This document shows positions 17,130-26,439 of a DNA stretch of 64,000 nucleotides, piece after piece (within the stretch, counting starts at the first letter, position 1; each line of letters begins with the position of its first letter). The notes under the pieces were generated by a model. It searched no databases. It had not been told where the DNA came from and worked only from the letters and a program-made list of their open reading frames with translations. The position numbers were made by a program, and so were the translations under genes. The stretch is from Pseudomonadota bacterium (GTDB lineage Bacteria; Pseudomonadota; Gammaproteobacteria; Steroidobacterales; Steroidobacteraceae): positions 124,001-188,000 of the forward strand of contig JADJXW010000021.1 of assembly GCA_016720075.1 (NCBI GenBank), written 5' to 3'.

Positions 17130-18605
17130 ATGAAGATCCGACGCTGGATTGCTCTTGGGCTATTGGCGCTGGTGGCGCCCGCGATGGCGCAGGATGCGAA
17201 GACCGTGATCGCCAACGCCAGCAAGGCCATGGGCCTGGATGGCGTGAACTCGCTCTATTACTACGGCACCGGCCGCACCTACAGCATCGGCCAGAACAAC
17301 AACGCCAACATTCCCTGGCCACAGACGCCGCTGAATGACTGGGTGCGCGCCATCGACTTCGCGCAGCCGGCGATGCGCACCACGTGGAGCACCTACGCGA
17401 TTCCGGTCACGGGCGGTGCGGCCCGACTGGCGCCCGCGCAGCAGAACGTCACGCCCGCGCAGGCCGGCAACTGGAACCTGCAGCTCGAGATCTGGACCAC
17501 GCCTTGGGGATTCATCAAGGGCGCCGCCGCGTCGACCAATGCCACGGTGAAGACCGAGAACGTCGGCGGCAAGCCGCATCGCGTGGTCACCTGGAGCCCG
17601 GCGGTGAAATCACCCGGTGGCAAGAACTACCAGGTGGTGGGCTGGATCAATGCCGACAACCTCGTCACCAAAGTGAACACCTGGGTCGAGCACGGCATCT
17701 ACGGCGACCTGATGGTGGAGTCCGACTACAGCTTCTACCGCGAGATCAACGGCCTGAAGTTCCCCACGGAAATGGTGCAGCGTCGCGCCGGCTGGCCGGT
17801 GTTCGACGTGCAGGTGCTGGCTGCGTGGCCTAATCCCCCGAAGATCGCCGACCTGATGGCCATTCCCGCGCCGCCGGCTGGTGCGCCGGGTGCAGGTGGC
17901 CCGCCGCCGGGAGCGAGCGGTGCGATGACCACTCCGTCTGAGAAGCTGGCCGATGGCGTGTATCGAATCAAGGGCGCGTACAACTCGCTGGCCGTGGAAA
18001 TGGCTGACCAGGTGCTGCTGATCGAGCCCGGTCCGCAGAGCGAGGCGCGCGCGCTGGCCGGCATCGCCGAAACGCGGCGGCTGTTCCCGAACAAGCCGAT
18101 CAAGTTCGGCGTGATCACGCATCATCACTTCGATCACACCGGTGGCATCGCGGCCGTGGCCGCCGAAGGCATCACCATCGTCACGCCGGTCGTGAACAAG
18201 GCCTTCCTCGAGAAGGCGCTGTCGGGCCCGCGCACGCTGGCGCCCGATGCACTGGCGAAGTCCGGCAAGAAGGCGATGGTTGAAGGCTTTGCCGGCGACA
18301 AGCGCGTGTTCCAGGACGCCACCCGCACGGTGGAACTGCATGTGATCAAGGGCCTGCCGCATGCCGATGGCCTGGTGGTCGCGTGGCTGCCGAAGGAAAA
18401 GATCCTGGTCTACGCGGACATGTTCAACTTCCCGCCCGCGAGCGATCCGGTGCCCAATCCGCAGGTGATCGGCACGCGCGTGTTCCTCGAGAACCTGCAG
18501 CGCCTGGGCATCGACACCGACAAGATCCTGTCGATCCACACGATGAATCCGGATCGCCTTGCAACGGTGCAGGACATCAAGGCTTCCCTGGGAATGGCAA
18601 ACTGA
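17130..18605 (+). CDS. Exported two-domain MBL-fold hydrolase
   Basis: 491 residues from the ATG at 17130, which follows a GAGAGGGGG ribosome site. A Sec signal (ALGLLALVAPAMAQ) is followed by an outer-membrane-lipoprotein-carrier-like beta domain of about 250 residues. A proline/glycine-rich linker (IPAPPAGAPGAGGPPPGAS) leads to a metallo-beta-lactamase domain with THHHFDHTGG near residue 332, later GLPHADGLVV and KILVYADMFNFP. Zinc ligands HxHxDH, the third His and the Asp are present. Substrate unknown. A paralogue with the same layout lies at 26433-27968. The next gene overlaps by one base. Confidence 0.9.
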   Translation: MKIRRWIALGLLALVAPAMAQDAKTVIANASKAMGLDGVNSLYYYGTGRTYSIGQNNNANIPWPQTPLNDWVRAIDFAQPAMRTTWSTYAIPVTGGAARLAPAQQNVTPAQAGNWNLQLEIWTTPWGFIKGAAASTNATVKTENVGGKPHRVVTWSPAVKSPGGKNYQVVGWINADNLVTKVNTWVEHGIYGDLMVESDYSFYREINGLKFPTEMVQRRAGWPVFDVQVLAAWPNPPKIADLMAIPAPPAGAPGAGGPPPGASGAMTTPSEKLADGVYRIKGAYNSLAVEMADQVLLIEPGPQSEARALAGIAETRRLFPNKPIKFGVITHHHFDHTGGIAAVAAEGITIVTPVVNKAFLEKALSGPRTLAPDALAKSGKKAMVEGFAGDKRVFQDATRTVELHVIKGLPHADGLVVAWLPKEKILVYADMFNFPPASDPVPNPQVIGTRVFLENLQRLGIDTDKILSIHTMNPDRLATVQDIKASLGMAN

Positions 18606-19339
18606 TGGCGCGGCTGGCCTTGCCCTTGGGCACGGCAGCCGCAGTGGCTGCACTGGCGCCGGTGCTCGCGACCGGCGCGAACGTGCTGAAGATCACGCCC
18701 GCGCCGTCACTGGCGGGCGTGGCTGCACTGCCGGTGAAGGGCCGCAGTCCCACGGCCTTCGACAAGCGGGTTCGCTTCGGTGACTGGCAGGTTCAAACCG
18801 TCTCGAAGTTCGACCAGCGCGGGCGCGCAGTCGGCGTTTCCGTGGAATCCGATCGCAAGCGCAAGGCCATCTCGCTGCGCGGCAATGTGGCCGAGTTCGA
18901 ACTGGCGGTGACCCGCGCGGGCGGCGCGCCCACGCAGGTGAGCTGCGAAACCCGCATCGCCGCGGGCGATCACGAGAAAAGCGCCGGTCGGCGCAGCGAC
19001 GAAACATCGCTCACGCTGCCGGGCTATCCGCGCATCGACTGCACGTTCGGCGGCGCGCTGACTGGCGTGCTCGCCACGCAGGCCGCGGCGGTCACGCTGT
19101 TCGAAACGGGGCATGCGGACCTGGCCGGCACGCACTGGCAGATCCGCTCCGTAGGCAAGGTGGTGCGCCTGGGCTACGAGCTGCTGCTGGGCGGAAGCGT
19201 GGTGGCTACGGTCGAAACCGCAAGCATGGGACGCGTGTGGCTGCAGCCGACGCTGGAGGTGGCGCGCCAGCAGGAAGCGGCTGTCCTGGCTGGCGCGTTG
19301 CTCTATTCCACTGCAGCGCTGGAGCTGCAGGATCCCTGA
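18605..19339 (+). CDS. Exported protein of unknown function, coupled to MBL hydrolase
   Basis: 244 residues. The ATG overlaps the preceding stop (TGATG), so it is co-translated with the MBL hydrolase. A signal-like segment (LGTAAAVAALAPVLATGA) is present. The rest is soluble, mainly beta, with no motif I recognise; FDKRVRFGDWQVQTVSKFD and GTHWQIRSVGKVVRLGYEL are the most distinctive stretches. The tail ends in a short hydrophobic ALLYSTAALEL. Coupling suggests a partner role with the hydrolase, but this is inference only. Confidence 0.7.
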   Translation: MARLALPLGTAAAVAALAPVLATGANVLKITPAPSLAGVAALPVKGRSPTAFDKRVRFGDWQVQTVSKFDQRGRAVGVSVESDRKRKAISLRGNVAEFELAVTRAGGAPTQVSCETRIAAGDHEKSAGRRSDETSLTLPGYPRIDCTFGGALTGVLATQAAAVTLFETGHADLAGTHWQIRSVGKVVRLGYELLLGGSVVATVETASMGRVWLQPTLEVARQQEAAVLAGALLYSTAALELQDP

Positions 19340-19342
19340 AGG

Positions 19343-19879
19343 CTACTTCGCGGGCTTCTTCTCTTTGGTCTGAACGTTCGGATCGAACTTCAGCGCGGCC
19401 GGGCTCTTGGCCACATGGTCCCAGTGCTCGGCGATCTTGCCGTTCTCGATGCGGAACATGTCGAAGTGGGTGTTCGCGTAGCGCTTGCCCTCTTCGTCGT
19501 CCTGCCAGCTGACGATGGCGATCACCACGATGTCGCCCTCGGCCGTTATCGAGATGACGGGGAAGTCGAGCAGCGGCTTCAGTTCACGCGCCGGGCGCGT
19601 CTGCTTTATGTACTTCACCAGCGCGTCGCGGCCGCTGACCACATTCGGGTTGTGCTGGATGTAGCCCGGCGTGAAGAACTGCTCGGCCGTCTCGGTACGA
19701 CCGGCCTGGATGATGGTGCGGTACATGTCGAACACCAGCTTCTTGTTGGCCGCCAGCTTCGGGTCGCTGCTCTTGAGCAGGGCAAGCTGGTCCTTGACCC
19801 CCACGGGGGGTTCCTGGGCCGGCAGCAGCGGCGTAGCCAGCGCCAGCGCGGCACAGAGAATCAGTCGCTTGATGTCCAT
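19343..19879 (-). CDS. Exported SnoaL/NTF2-like protein
   Basis: 178 residues with a signal peptide (ILCAALALATPLLPAQ). The SnoaL-like cone fold is recognisable from KLVFDMYRTIIQAGRTETAEQFFTPG, YIQHNPNVVSGRDALVKYI, and FDMFRIENGKIAEHWDHV near the C-terminus. Such proteins include polyketide cyclases and many uncharacterised exported proteins, and the fold does not define the reaction. It converges on the preceding gene with three bases between stops and is divergent from the PQQ dehydrogenase. Confidence 0.87.
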   Translation of the reverse strand: MDIKRLILCAALALATPLLPAQEPPVGVKDQLALLKSSDPKLAANKKLVFDMYRTIIQAGRTETAEQFFTPGYIQHNPNVVSGRDALVKYIKQTRPARELKPLLDFPVISITAEGDIVVIAIVSWQDDEEGKRYANTHFDMFRIENGKIAEHWDHVAKSPAALKFDPNVQTKEKKPAK

Positions 19880-19981
19880 GGAATCCCCTTGTTCGAGTAT
19901 TTGGCGGCCTGCCGCAAGCCTACCATTCCGCTACAATCCGCGGCACCCGGCCCTCAGGCCGGACCAAACGGGGCACACAAA

Positions 19982-22156
19982 ATGAATCACGTACGTGGCA
20001 CGCAGCGTCTGGCTGCGCTGGGCATTGTTCTGGCTGGCCTGTCTCTGGTCGCCTGCTCGGGCGGCAACAAGACGGCCGAACCGGCCGCTTCGCCCAACCT
20101 GGGCAAGGCCAATGTGGATGGCGCGCGCATCGAGAATGCGGACAGCGAGCCGGGCTCGTGGATGAGCCACGGCCGCACGTACTCCGAGCAGCGCTACAGC
20201 CCGCTGGCGAAGATCAACAAGGACAACGTGGGCCAGCTTGGCCTCGCGTGGTTCGCCGACCTCGACACCAACCGCGGCCAGGAAGCCACGCCCATTGTGG
20301 TCGACGGCGTCATCTATGTTTCCACCGCGTGGAGCAAGGTGAAGGCCTTCGAGGCCAAGACCGGCAAGCCGCTGTGGTCGTTCGATCCGCAGGTGCCCGG
20401 CCAGTTCGCCGTGAAGGCCTGCTGCGATGTGGTGAACCGCGGCGTGGCGGTGTGGAAGGGCAAGGTGTTCGTCGGCACCATCGATGGCCGACTGATCGCG
20501 CTTGATTCCGCCACCGGCAACAAGCTGTGGGATGTAGTCACCGTCGACCAGACCAAGCCCTACACCATCACCGGCGCGCCGCGCGTCATCAAGGGCAAGG
20601 TGCTCATCGGCAACGGTGGCGCCGAGCTCGGCGTGCGCGGTTACATCACCGCCTACGACCCCGACACAGGCAAGCAGGCCTGGCGCTTCTACACCGTGCC
20701 GGGCAATCCCAAGGATGGTCCTGACAATGCGGCCTCGGATGCGGCATTCACGAAGGTGGCTGGATCAACCTGGTTCGGCGAGTACTGGAAGATGGGCGGC
20801 GGCGGCACCGTCTGGGATTCCATGGCCTATGACCCGGGCCTGGACCTTCTTTATATAGGCGTTGGCAACGGCAGCCCCTGGAACCGCAAGCTGCGCAGCG
20901 AGGGCAAGGGCGACAACCTGTTCCTGTCCTCCATCGTGGCGCTCCGGCCCGACACGGGCGAGTACGTGTGGCACTACCAGAGCACCAATGGCGAGAGCTG
21001 GGACCACACGGCCACGCAGCAGATCATCATTGCCGACCTGATGATCGACGGGCAGAAGCGCCATGTGGTGATGCAGGCGCCGAAGAACGGCTTCTTCTAC
21101 GTGATCGACGCGGCCACGGGCCAGCTGATCTCGGCGAAGAACTTCACCGACATCACCTGGGCCACGCATGTAGACCTTAAAACCGGTCGCCCGGTGCTCA
21201 CCAAGGAAGCGCGCTACGAAGAGACGGGCAAGCCCTTCCTCTCGAAGCAGAACCCGAACGGCGCGCACACCTGGCATTCGATGTCGTTCAGCCCGCAGAC
21301 GAACCTGGTGTACCTGCCCATCCACGGCACGCCGTTCGTGTATGGCCAGCCGAAGGACTTCGGCCTGCGGCCGATGACGCAGAACGTGGGCGCTGATTTC
21401 TCTGGCAACGCCGCAATCGACCCGAAGCGCGCGCTGGACGAAACCTTCGGCCGCCTGATCGCCTGGGATCCGGTGAACCAGAAGGAAGTCTGGCGCGTGG
21501 AGCGCGCGGGCCAGGCCAATGGCGGCGCGCTGTCGACGGCTGGTGGCCTGGTGTTCCAGGGCACGGGTTCGGGCACGTTCACCGCAATGGATGCGGCCAG
21601 CGGCAAGGAGCTGTGGTCCACCGGCACGCAGACCGGCGTGATCGCGGCCCCGGCCACCTATGAAATCGACGGTGAGCAGTACGTGGCCATCATGGCCGGC
21701 ACCGGCAGTTCGTGGGCGCTGATCGGTGGCGACACGAACATGAAGGGTTTCGAGCAGCGCAACCTCTCGCGCCTGCTGGTCTACAAGGTCGGTGGCAGTG
21801 TGCAGCTGCCGCCCGTGCCCGAGAAGGTCGTGCTGCCGATGAACCCGCCGCCGGCCACCGCCGCGGCCAATGTCGTGGGCAAGGGTGGCGACCTGTACGG
21901 CGCCTACTGCGCCAACTGCCATGGCCCCGTGGCCATCCAGCTCGGCATCCTGCCCGACCTGCGTCGCTCGGTGATGCTGCAGTCGGCCGAGAGCTGGCAG
22001 AGCGTGGTGATCGGCGGCGCGCGCCAGCAGAACGGCATGGCGTCCTTCGCCAGCGTGATGACGGGTGATGATGCCGAGGCCATCCGCGCCTTCGTCATCA
22101 TGCGCGCGCACCAGGATGCGCCAGCCGCCAACGCGGCGGCCACCGCGGCGAAGTAG
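19982..22156 (+). CDS. PQQ-dependent alcohol dehydrogenase, quinohemoprotein type
   Basis: 724 residues. The N-terminus carries a lipobox (LAGLSLVACSGG), so this periplasmic enzyme is probably membrane-anchored. The eight-bladed PQQ propeller includes RYSPLAKINKDNVGQLGLAW, the vicinal-cysteine disulfide in VKACCDVVNRG, LYIGVGNGSPWNRKL, and tryptophan-docking repeats. A C-terminal cytochrome c domain follows with YCANCHG as heme site and a Met ligand in NGMASF. Quinohemoproteins of this type oxidise primary or secondary alcohols, passing electrons through heme c to the respiratory chain. No pqq synthesis genes are seen here. Confidence 0.95.
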   Translation: MNHVRGTQRLAALGIVLAGLSLVACSGGNKTAEPAASPNLGKANVDGARIENADSEPGSWMSHGRTYSEQRYSPLAKINKDNVGQLGLAWFADLDTNRGQEATPIVVDGVIYVSTAWSKVKAFEAKTGKPLWSFDPQVPGQFAVKACCDVVNRGVAVWKGKVFVGTIDGRLIALDSATGNKLWDVVTVDQTKPYTITGAPRVIKGKVLIGNGGAELGVRGYITAYDPDTGKQAWRFYTVPGNPKDGPDNAASDAAFTKVAGSTWFGEYWKMGGGGTVWDSMAYDPGLDLLYIGVGNGSPWNRKLRSEGKGDNLFLSSIVALRPDTGEYVWHYQSTNGESWDHTATQQIIIADLMIDGQKRHVVMQAPKNGFFYVIDAATGQLISAKNFTDITWATHVDLKTGRPVLTKEARYEETGKPFLSKQNPNGAHTWHSMSFSPQTNLVYLPIHGTPFVYGQPKDFGLRPMTQNVGADFSGNAAIDPKRALDETFGRLIAWDPVNQKEVWRVERAGQANGGALSTAGGLVFQGTGSGTFTAMDAASGKELWSTGTQTGVIAAPATYEIDGEQYVAIMAGTGSSWALIGGDTNMKGFEQRNLSRLLVYKVGGSVQLPPVPEKVVLPMNPPPATAAANVVGKGGDLYGAYCANCHGPVAIQLGILPDLRRSVMLQSAESWQSVVIGGARQQNGMASFASVMTGDDAEAIRAFVIMRAHQDAPAANAAATAAK

Positions 22157-22161
22157 CCCGC

Positions 22162-23022
22162 ATGTCGGAGACGTCCCTGATCCGCGACGTCTCCGACACC
22201 GCCCTGTGGGTGGCGCATTACCGCGCGGAGGAATCCGCGCGGCCCGATGCGATGTTCCATGATCCGCTGGCTGCGCGCCTCGTCGGTGATCGCGGACCGG
22301 CCATCGCGAAATCCTTTGGTCGCATCAGTCGTCACAGCGCGTGGTCCATCGTCACGCGCACCGTGATGATCGACGATTACCTGCGTGAAGCGGTGGCCAA
22401 CGGCGTCGACGCCGTGCTCAACCTGGGCGCGGGGCTCGACACGCGTCCCTACCGCCTCGAATTGCCGCCCACCTTCCCGTGGGTCGAAGTCGATCTACCC
22501 CATCTGATCGAATTCAAGGAACAGACGCTGCGCGACCAGATGCCGCGCTGCAGGCTGCAACGCGTTGGCGTGAACCTGGCCGATGCCCGGGAGCGGCGCG
22601 CCTTCCTGGCGTCGGTGCTGCCGGATTCACACCGCGTGCTGGTGCTGACGGAAGGCGTGGTGCCCTACCTCACGCAGGCGCAGGTCGGAGAGCTGGCGGA
22701 AGAACTGAAGCTGCAGTCGCGCTTCGCGTTCTGGATCGCCGAGTACTACGCGCCACATGTGTACCCTTACCTGCGGCGGATCGGGCATTCCAATCGCATG
22801 CGCAATGCGCCCTTCCAGTTCTTTCCACCGGACTGGCTGGTGTTCTTCGCGCAGCATGGCTGGCTGAAGCACGACATCCGCTATGGACTGGATGTGGGTG
22901 AGCGGTTCAATCGCCGTTCGCCGTTGAACTGGTTTGCGCGCCTGTTCCTGCGCTACTCCGCCGAAGCCCGCGAGCGCCTGCGCAAGGGCAGCGGGTACAT
23001 GCTGATGACGCCGCGCGACTAG
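22162..23022 (+). CDS. Class I SAM-dependent methyltransferase (PPM1/TIGR00027-like)
   Basis: 286 residues. The SAM-binding motif is AVLNLGAGLDTRPYRLELP near residue 90. LWVAHYRAEESARPDAMFHDPLA at the N-terminus and VLVLTEGVVPYLT near 158 are typical of the leucine-carboxyl/O-methyltransferase-like family that includes polyketide-associated enzymes. Substrate unknown. It begins six bases after the PQQ dehydrogenase stop and is probably on the same transcript. Its stop overlaps the stop of the convergent MFS gene. Confidence 0.9.
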   Translation: MSETSLIRDVSDTALWVAHYRAEESARPDAMFHDPLAARLVGDRGPAIAKSFGRISRHSAWSIVTRTVMIDDYLREAVANGVDAVLNLGAGLDTRPYRLELPPTFPWVEVDLPHLIEFKEQTLRDQMPRCRLQRVGVNLADARERRAFLASVLPDSHRVLVLTEGVVPYLTQAQVGELAEELKLQSRFAFWIAEYYAPHVYPYLRRIGHSNRMRNAPFQFFPPDWLVFFAQHGWLKHDIRYGLDVGERFNRRSPLNWFARLFLRYSAEARERLRKGSGYMLMTPRD

Positions 23023-24272
23023 CGACTCGGGTAGCGCGGCATCAGCAGGAAGCCGCCGCAGCTCACCAGCAGTCCAATGGCGCTTACCACGAGCGCGATG
23101 GAATAGTCGCCCGTAGCATCGCGCACTCCGCCTACCCACAGCGGTCCTATGCCGGACGCGAATATGAAGGCGAAGTACAGCCAGCCGTAAACCCTGCCGA
23201 AACTCACCAGCCCGAAGTAGCGCGCGATCAGGAATCCCATCAGGTCGAGTTCCGCGCCGAGCGCGAGACCGATGGCAATCGCCGTGAGCCAGGCGTATTC
23301 GGCGCCCAGGAAGTAGAACACCAGGTTTCCCGCCGCTGCCACCAGGCTGATGGCGATGGCGATGCGTGGCGCAAAGAAGCGATCGAGCGCAAGGCCCACC
23401 AGCATGCGACTGGCGATGACGGCAATGCCGATCTGGCCAGCCAGCTTGCCGGCCGCTCGTGGATCAACGCCGGCATCGCCGAGCATGGGCACGAAGTGCG
23501 GCAACAGCCCCATGAACGACACCGACATCATCGCGAAGGTGCCCGCCAGCATCCAGAATACGGGCGATCGGATCCATACCCCTGCAGCAGAGGGATCAGC
23601 CGGGGCCGCACTGCCCTGCGCACCAACCGCATGTCGCGATGGCAGCAGCAGGGCCGTCAGTGCCGCGCCCACCAGCGGTACCGTGGCAAGCGCGTAGTAA
23701 CCCGCGCGCCACCCCTGGTCGGCAATGATGTTGGCGAGCGCTGGGGGAATGAAGGCAGCGGCAATGCCGATTCCCGTCATCGTGATGCCGAGCGCGATGC
23801 CGCGATGCCGGCTGAAGGTTTCGTTGATGATCTTGCTGTATGCGATCGGTCCTGATGCCGCGCCCGCCAGTGCCACCAGGACTCCCAGAAGGTAGTAGCT
23901 GTTCACTGACTTGACGAACGCGCCAAGCGAAACAAAGCCCAGCGACAGCAACAGCAGCCCGGCCACGGACAGCCACTTCGCCCCCAGCCGATCAACCAGC
24001 CAGCCCACCAGCGGATTCGCGACCGCAAGCGCCATGGTCACCAGCAGCACGGCGAAACCGAACTGCACGCGCGTCAGGCCAAATTCCTGGGTGAGGCCGC
24101 CCACGAACAGGCCGTTGGTATAAAGCAGCAGCGCCGACACGCCCGTGGCGCTGCCGAGCACTGCGCCGGAGAGGCTGCGGGGCCAGCCCTTCGCGGGATC
24201 AGTGGGTGCGTTCGCAACCTGATGAATACGCCTGCTCCCCGCCGCATCTTTGCTTGCGTCCGATGATGCCAT
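23019..24272 (-). CDS. MFS transporter (monocarboxylate/oxalate-formate antiporter-like)
   Basis: 417 residues from the ATG at 24272, with 12 predicted transmembrane segments. Segment 1 is GSATGVSALLLYTNGLFVGGLTQEFG in outline and the loop signature is GWLVDRLGAKWLSVAG. An RHRGIALGITMTGIGIA block is typical of the OFA/MCT-like group. It is divergent from the beta-keto acid cleavage enzyme gene (75 bases between starts), hinting at uptake of a carboxylic acid that this enzyme degrades. The exact substrate cannot be read from sequence. Confidence 0.87.
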   Translation of the reverse strand: MASSDASKDAAGSRRIHQVANAPTDPAKGWPRSLSGAVLGSATGVSALLLYTNGLFVGGLTQEFGLTRVQFGFAVLLVTMALAVANPLVGWLVDRLGAKWLSVAGLLLLSLGFVSLGAFVKSVNSYYLLGVLVALAGAASGPIAYSKIINETFSRHRGIALGITMTGIGIAAAFIPPALANIIADQGWRAGYYALATVPLVGAALTALLLPSRHAVGAQGSAAPADPSAAGVWIRSPVFWMLAGTFAMMSVSFMGLLPHFVPMLGDAGVDPRAAGKLAGQIGIAVIASRMLVGLALDRFFAPRIAIAISLVAAAGNLVFYFLGAEYAWLTAIAIGLALGAELDLMGFLIARYFGLVSFGRVYGWLYFAFIFASGIGPLWVGGVRDATGDYSIALVVSAIGLLVSCGGFLLMPRYPSR

Positions 24273-24347
24273 ACTCCGGCAATCCAACCGCTGTGCGGCT
24301 TGCTGCGGTACCCTGCTCGACTGCTGTCACCCTCCCGGAGTCACCGA

Positions 24348-25244
24348 ATGCTCGCTGGCAACAAGGTCATCATCACCGTCGCGATCAATGGCGGCATGCA
24401 GCAGGATCGCGATGGCGCCATAGTGCCCAAGCAACCGGCAGAGATCGGAGAAGCCGCTGCCCGTTGCCACGCGGCCGGCGCCGCGATGATCCACGTGCAT
24501 GCCCGTGACCCACAGGGAAAGAACAGCGGTGACCGGGCGATCTACGGCGAGATCATCCGCCAGATCCGCGCCCGCTCGCCCATCCTGATCCAGACCACCA
24601 ACGGCATCGGTGTGCGGCGGGATGCCGCGACCGGCCAGTTCATCTGGCCTACCGACAAGGAGCGCCTCGGCCTTCTCGACCTGGATCCTCCGCAGGATCT
24701 GTTCGGCATCGCCGGCGGCTCGGCGGATTTCCACAACCCAGAGGGTGGTTATCCGGAAGAAGTGCCGTACGTGAATTCCCCGGCACTGCTGCGGCAGACC
24801 ATCCAGGCGGTTTATGCGAAGGGCTCCGCGCTGGAATACGAAATCGTCGAGGCCAGCTCGCTGCACCGGCTGGCGCGTTACGCGGGTGAGGGTCTCTTTG
24901 ACCGCCACCGTGACAACATGTGGTTGCTGCATGGCGGCGGCTTTGGCGCAACGCCGCCCATCGCGCGCAATGTGCTGTTCAACATCGATGAGGGCCAGCG
25001 GCTGTTTCCGCGTGCCATCTGGGGCGTCACGGCAACGGGGCGCGACATGTTCCGCATCGTCACGCTGGGCCTGTCGCTGGGCTGCGATCTGGTGCGCGTG
25101 GGATTCGAGGACGGCATCCACCTGCCCGATGGCAGCGTGGCGCGCGACAACAGCGAAATGGTGCGTGCGGCCGCGCAGATCGCTTCGCTCTACGGCCTGA
25201 CTCCGGCAACGGTTGCCGAAGCGCGCGCGCGCTTCGGCATCTGA
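24348..25244 (+). CDS. Beta-keto acid cleavage enzyme (BKACE, DUF849)
   Basis: 298 residues. BKACE enzymes condense a beta-keto acid with acetyl-CoA and split it to acetoacetate and a CoA ester. The N-terminal IITVAINGGMQ, the zinc-ligand motif MIHVHARD (HxH) near residue 48, and ILIQTTNGIGV near 83 are the family pattern. The C-terminal GLSLGCDLVRVGFEDGIHLPDG matches the GxxxxRVGxED motif that binds substrate. The native substrate of a given member (3-keto-5-aminohexanoate, dehydrocarnitine and others) depends on pocket residues I cannot resolve. It is flanked by two MFS carriers. Confidence 0.93.
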   Translation: MLAGNKVIITVAINGGMQQDRDGAIVPKQPAEIGEAAARCHAAGAAMIHVHARDPQGKNSGDRAIYGEIIRQIRARSPILIQTTNGIGVRRDAATGQFIWPTDKERLGLLDLDPPQDLFGIAGGSADFHNPEGGYPEEVPYVNSPALLRQTIQAVYAKGSALEYEIVEASSLHRLARYAGEGLFDRHRDNMWLLHGGGFGATPPIARNVLFNIDEGQRLFPRAIWGVTATGRDMFRIVTLGLSLGCDLVRVGFEDGIHLPDGSVARDNSEMVRAAAQIASLYGLTPATVAEARARFGI

Positions 25245-25263
25245 TCCCTCGCTGGCGCCACCA

Positions 25264-26439
25264 ATGCCCAAGGTCCTGATCGGAATCTGCTCGCTGATCT
25301 ATCTGCTGGATGGACTGCTGCATTCGATCCTGGGTCCGCTGGCACCGGAGATCGCGGGTGACCTGGGCCTGACAGATGCGCAGCTCGGCCCGATCTTCTC
25401 GGCGAATCTTCTCGGGCAGTGCATCGGCCTGATCGTGGTGCCGATGCTCGCGGACAGGTCGAGCCAGCGCAGGGTGGTGCTGTTGGCGCTGCTGGGATTC
25501 GGTTTGGCGCAGGCCGCCACCGCGCTGGCGCAGGGCGCGACCAGCCTGTTCATCTGGCGACTGATCACCGGCCTGTTCCTGGGTGGTGCACTGCCGAGCT
25601 GCCTGGCGCTGGTCACCGCCGCCGCACCGGCGCCACGCAGGGGCTTTGCCATCATGGTGCTGTTCACCGGCTACGGCCTGGGCGCCACGCTGGCGGGCGT
25701 GGTGGCCACTGCATTCTCCGGGTTCGGCGGCTGGCGCATGGCCATGCTCGCCGCGGGGCTGGCCTGCCTCGCCACGGCGCTGCTCGGCGCGCTGTACCTG
25801 CGCGATCCGGCTGCGGGCGACGGCGCATCCGAACGGGCCTCGCCCGAGCGGTCCCAGCCGCTGCTCATCGTGTCGAAGCGCTATCTGGTCGGTACGTTGA
25901 TGCTGTGGCTGCTGTTCATTGCGATGCTGACGATCAGCTACTGCCTTACGTCGTGGTTGCCCACGCTGCTGGTGGAAGTGGGCCGCGACCGGCAGTTCGC
26001 GGCGCTGTCCATCTCGATCTTCTCGCTGGGGGGCATCATCGCCGCGCTGGGTGTCGGGCTTCTGATCGACCGCTGGGGCGCGACTCGCACGCTGATTTCC
26101 TTCCTGTGCATCGCGACGGTGCTGTTGTTTGCGGTGGGCCAGGTACTGGCTACGGCTTCGGGCGTCGTGCTGATGACGCTGCTGGCCTTGTGTGGTTTCT
26201 TCGTGCTGGGCGCCTATGGTGGCATCAACGTGGTGCTGGCCACGTTTTATCCCGCCAGCATTCGCGCAACGGGCATAGGCTGGGCGAAGAGCATCGGCCG
26301 CATCGGCACGCTGGTGGCCCCGGTGCTCATCGGGTCCGCCCTGACCCTGGGCATGGCGGAAACCTCGATCATGTCGCTGTTCGCGGTGCCTGCTGCCCTC
26401 GCCGCAGTATTCCTGGCGGTGATTGCATTCCGTTACTGA
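25264..26439 (+). CDS. MFS transporter, aromatic acid/H+ symporter-like
   Basis: 391 residues, about 12 transmembrane helices. LDGLLHSILGPLAPEIAGDLGL in the first helix region and a later VPMLADRSSQRRVVLLAL loop fit the AAHS group (PcaK, BenK). FILGAYGG-type sequence (FFVLGAYGGINVVL) and FYPASIRATGIGWAKSIGRIG in the second half are characteristic. It starts 20 bases after the BKACE gene, same strand, so the two likely form an operon for uptake and breakdown of an organic acid. The stop overlaps the convergent MBL gene. Confidence 0.88.
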   Translation: MPKVLIGICSLIYLLDGLLHSILGPLAPEIAGDLGLTDAQLGPIFSANLLGQCIGLIVVPMLADRSSQRRVVLLALLGFGLAQAATALAQGATSLFIWRLITGLFLGGALPSCLALVTAAAPAPRRGFAIMVLFTGYGLGATLAGVVATAFSGFGGWRMAMLAAGLACLATALLGALYLRDPAAGDGASERASPERSQPLLIVSKRYLVGTLMLWLLFIAMLTISYCLTSWLPTLLVEVGRDRQFAALSISIFSLGGIIAALGVGLLIDRWGATRTLISFLCIATVLLFAVGQVLATASGVVLMTLLALCGFFVLGAYGGINVVLATFYPASIRATGIGWAKSIGRIGTLVAPVLIGSALTLGMAETSIMSLFAVPAALAAVFLAVIAFRY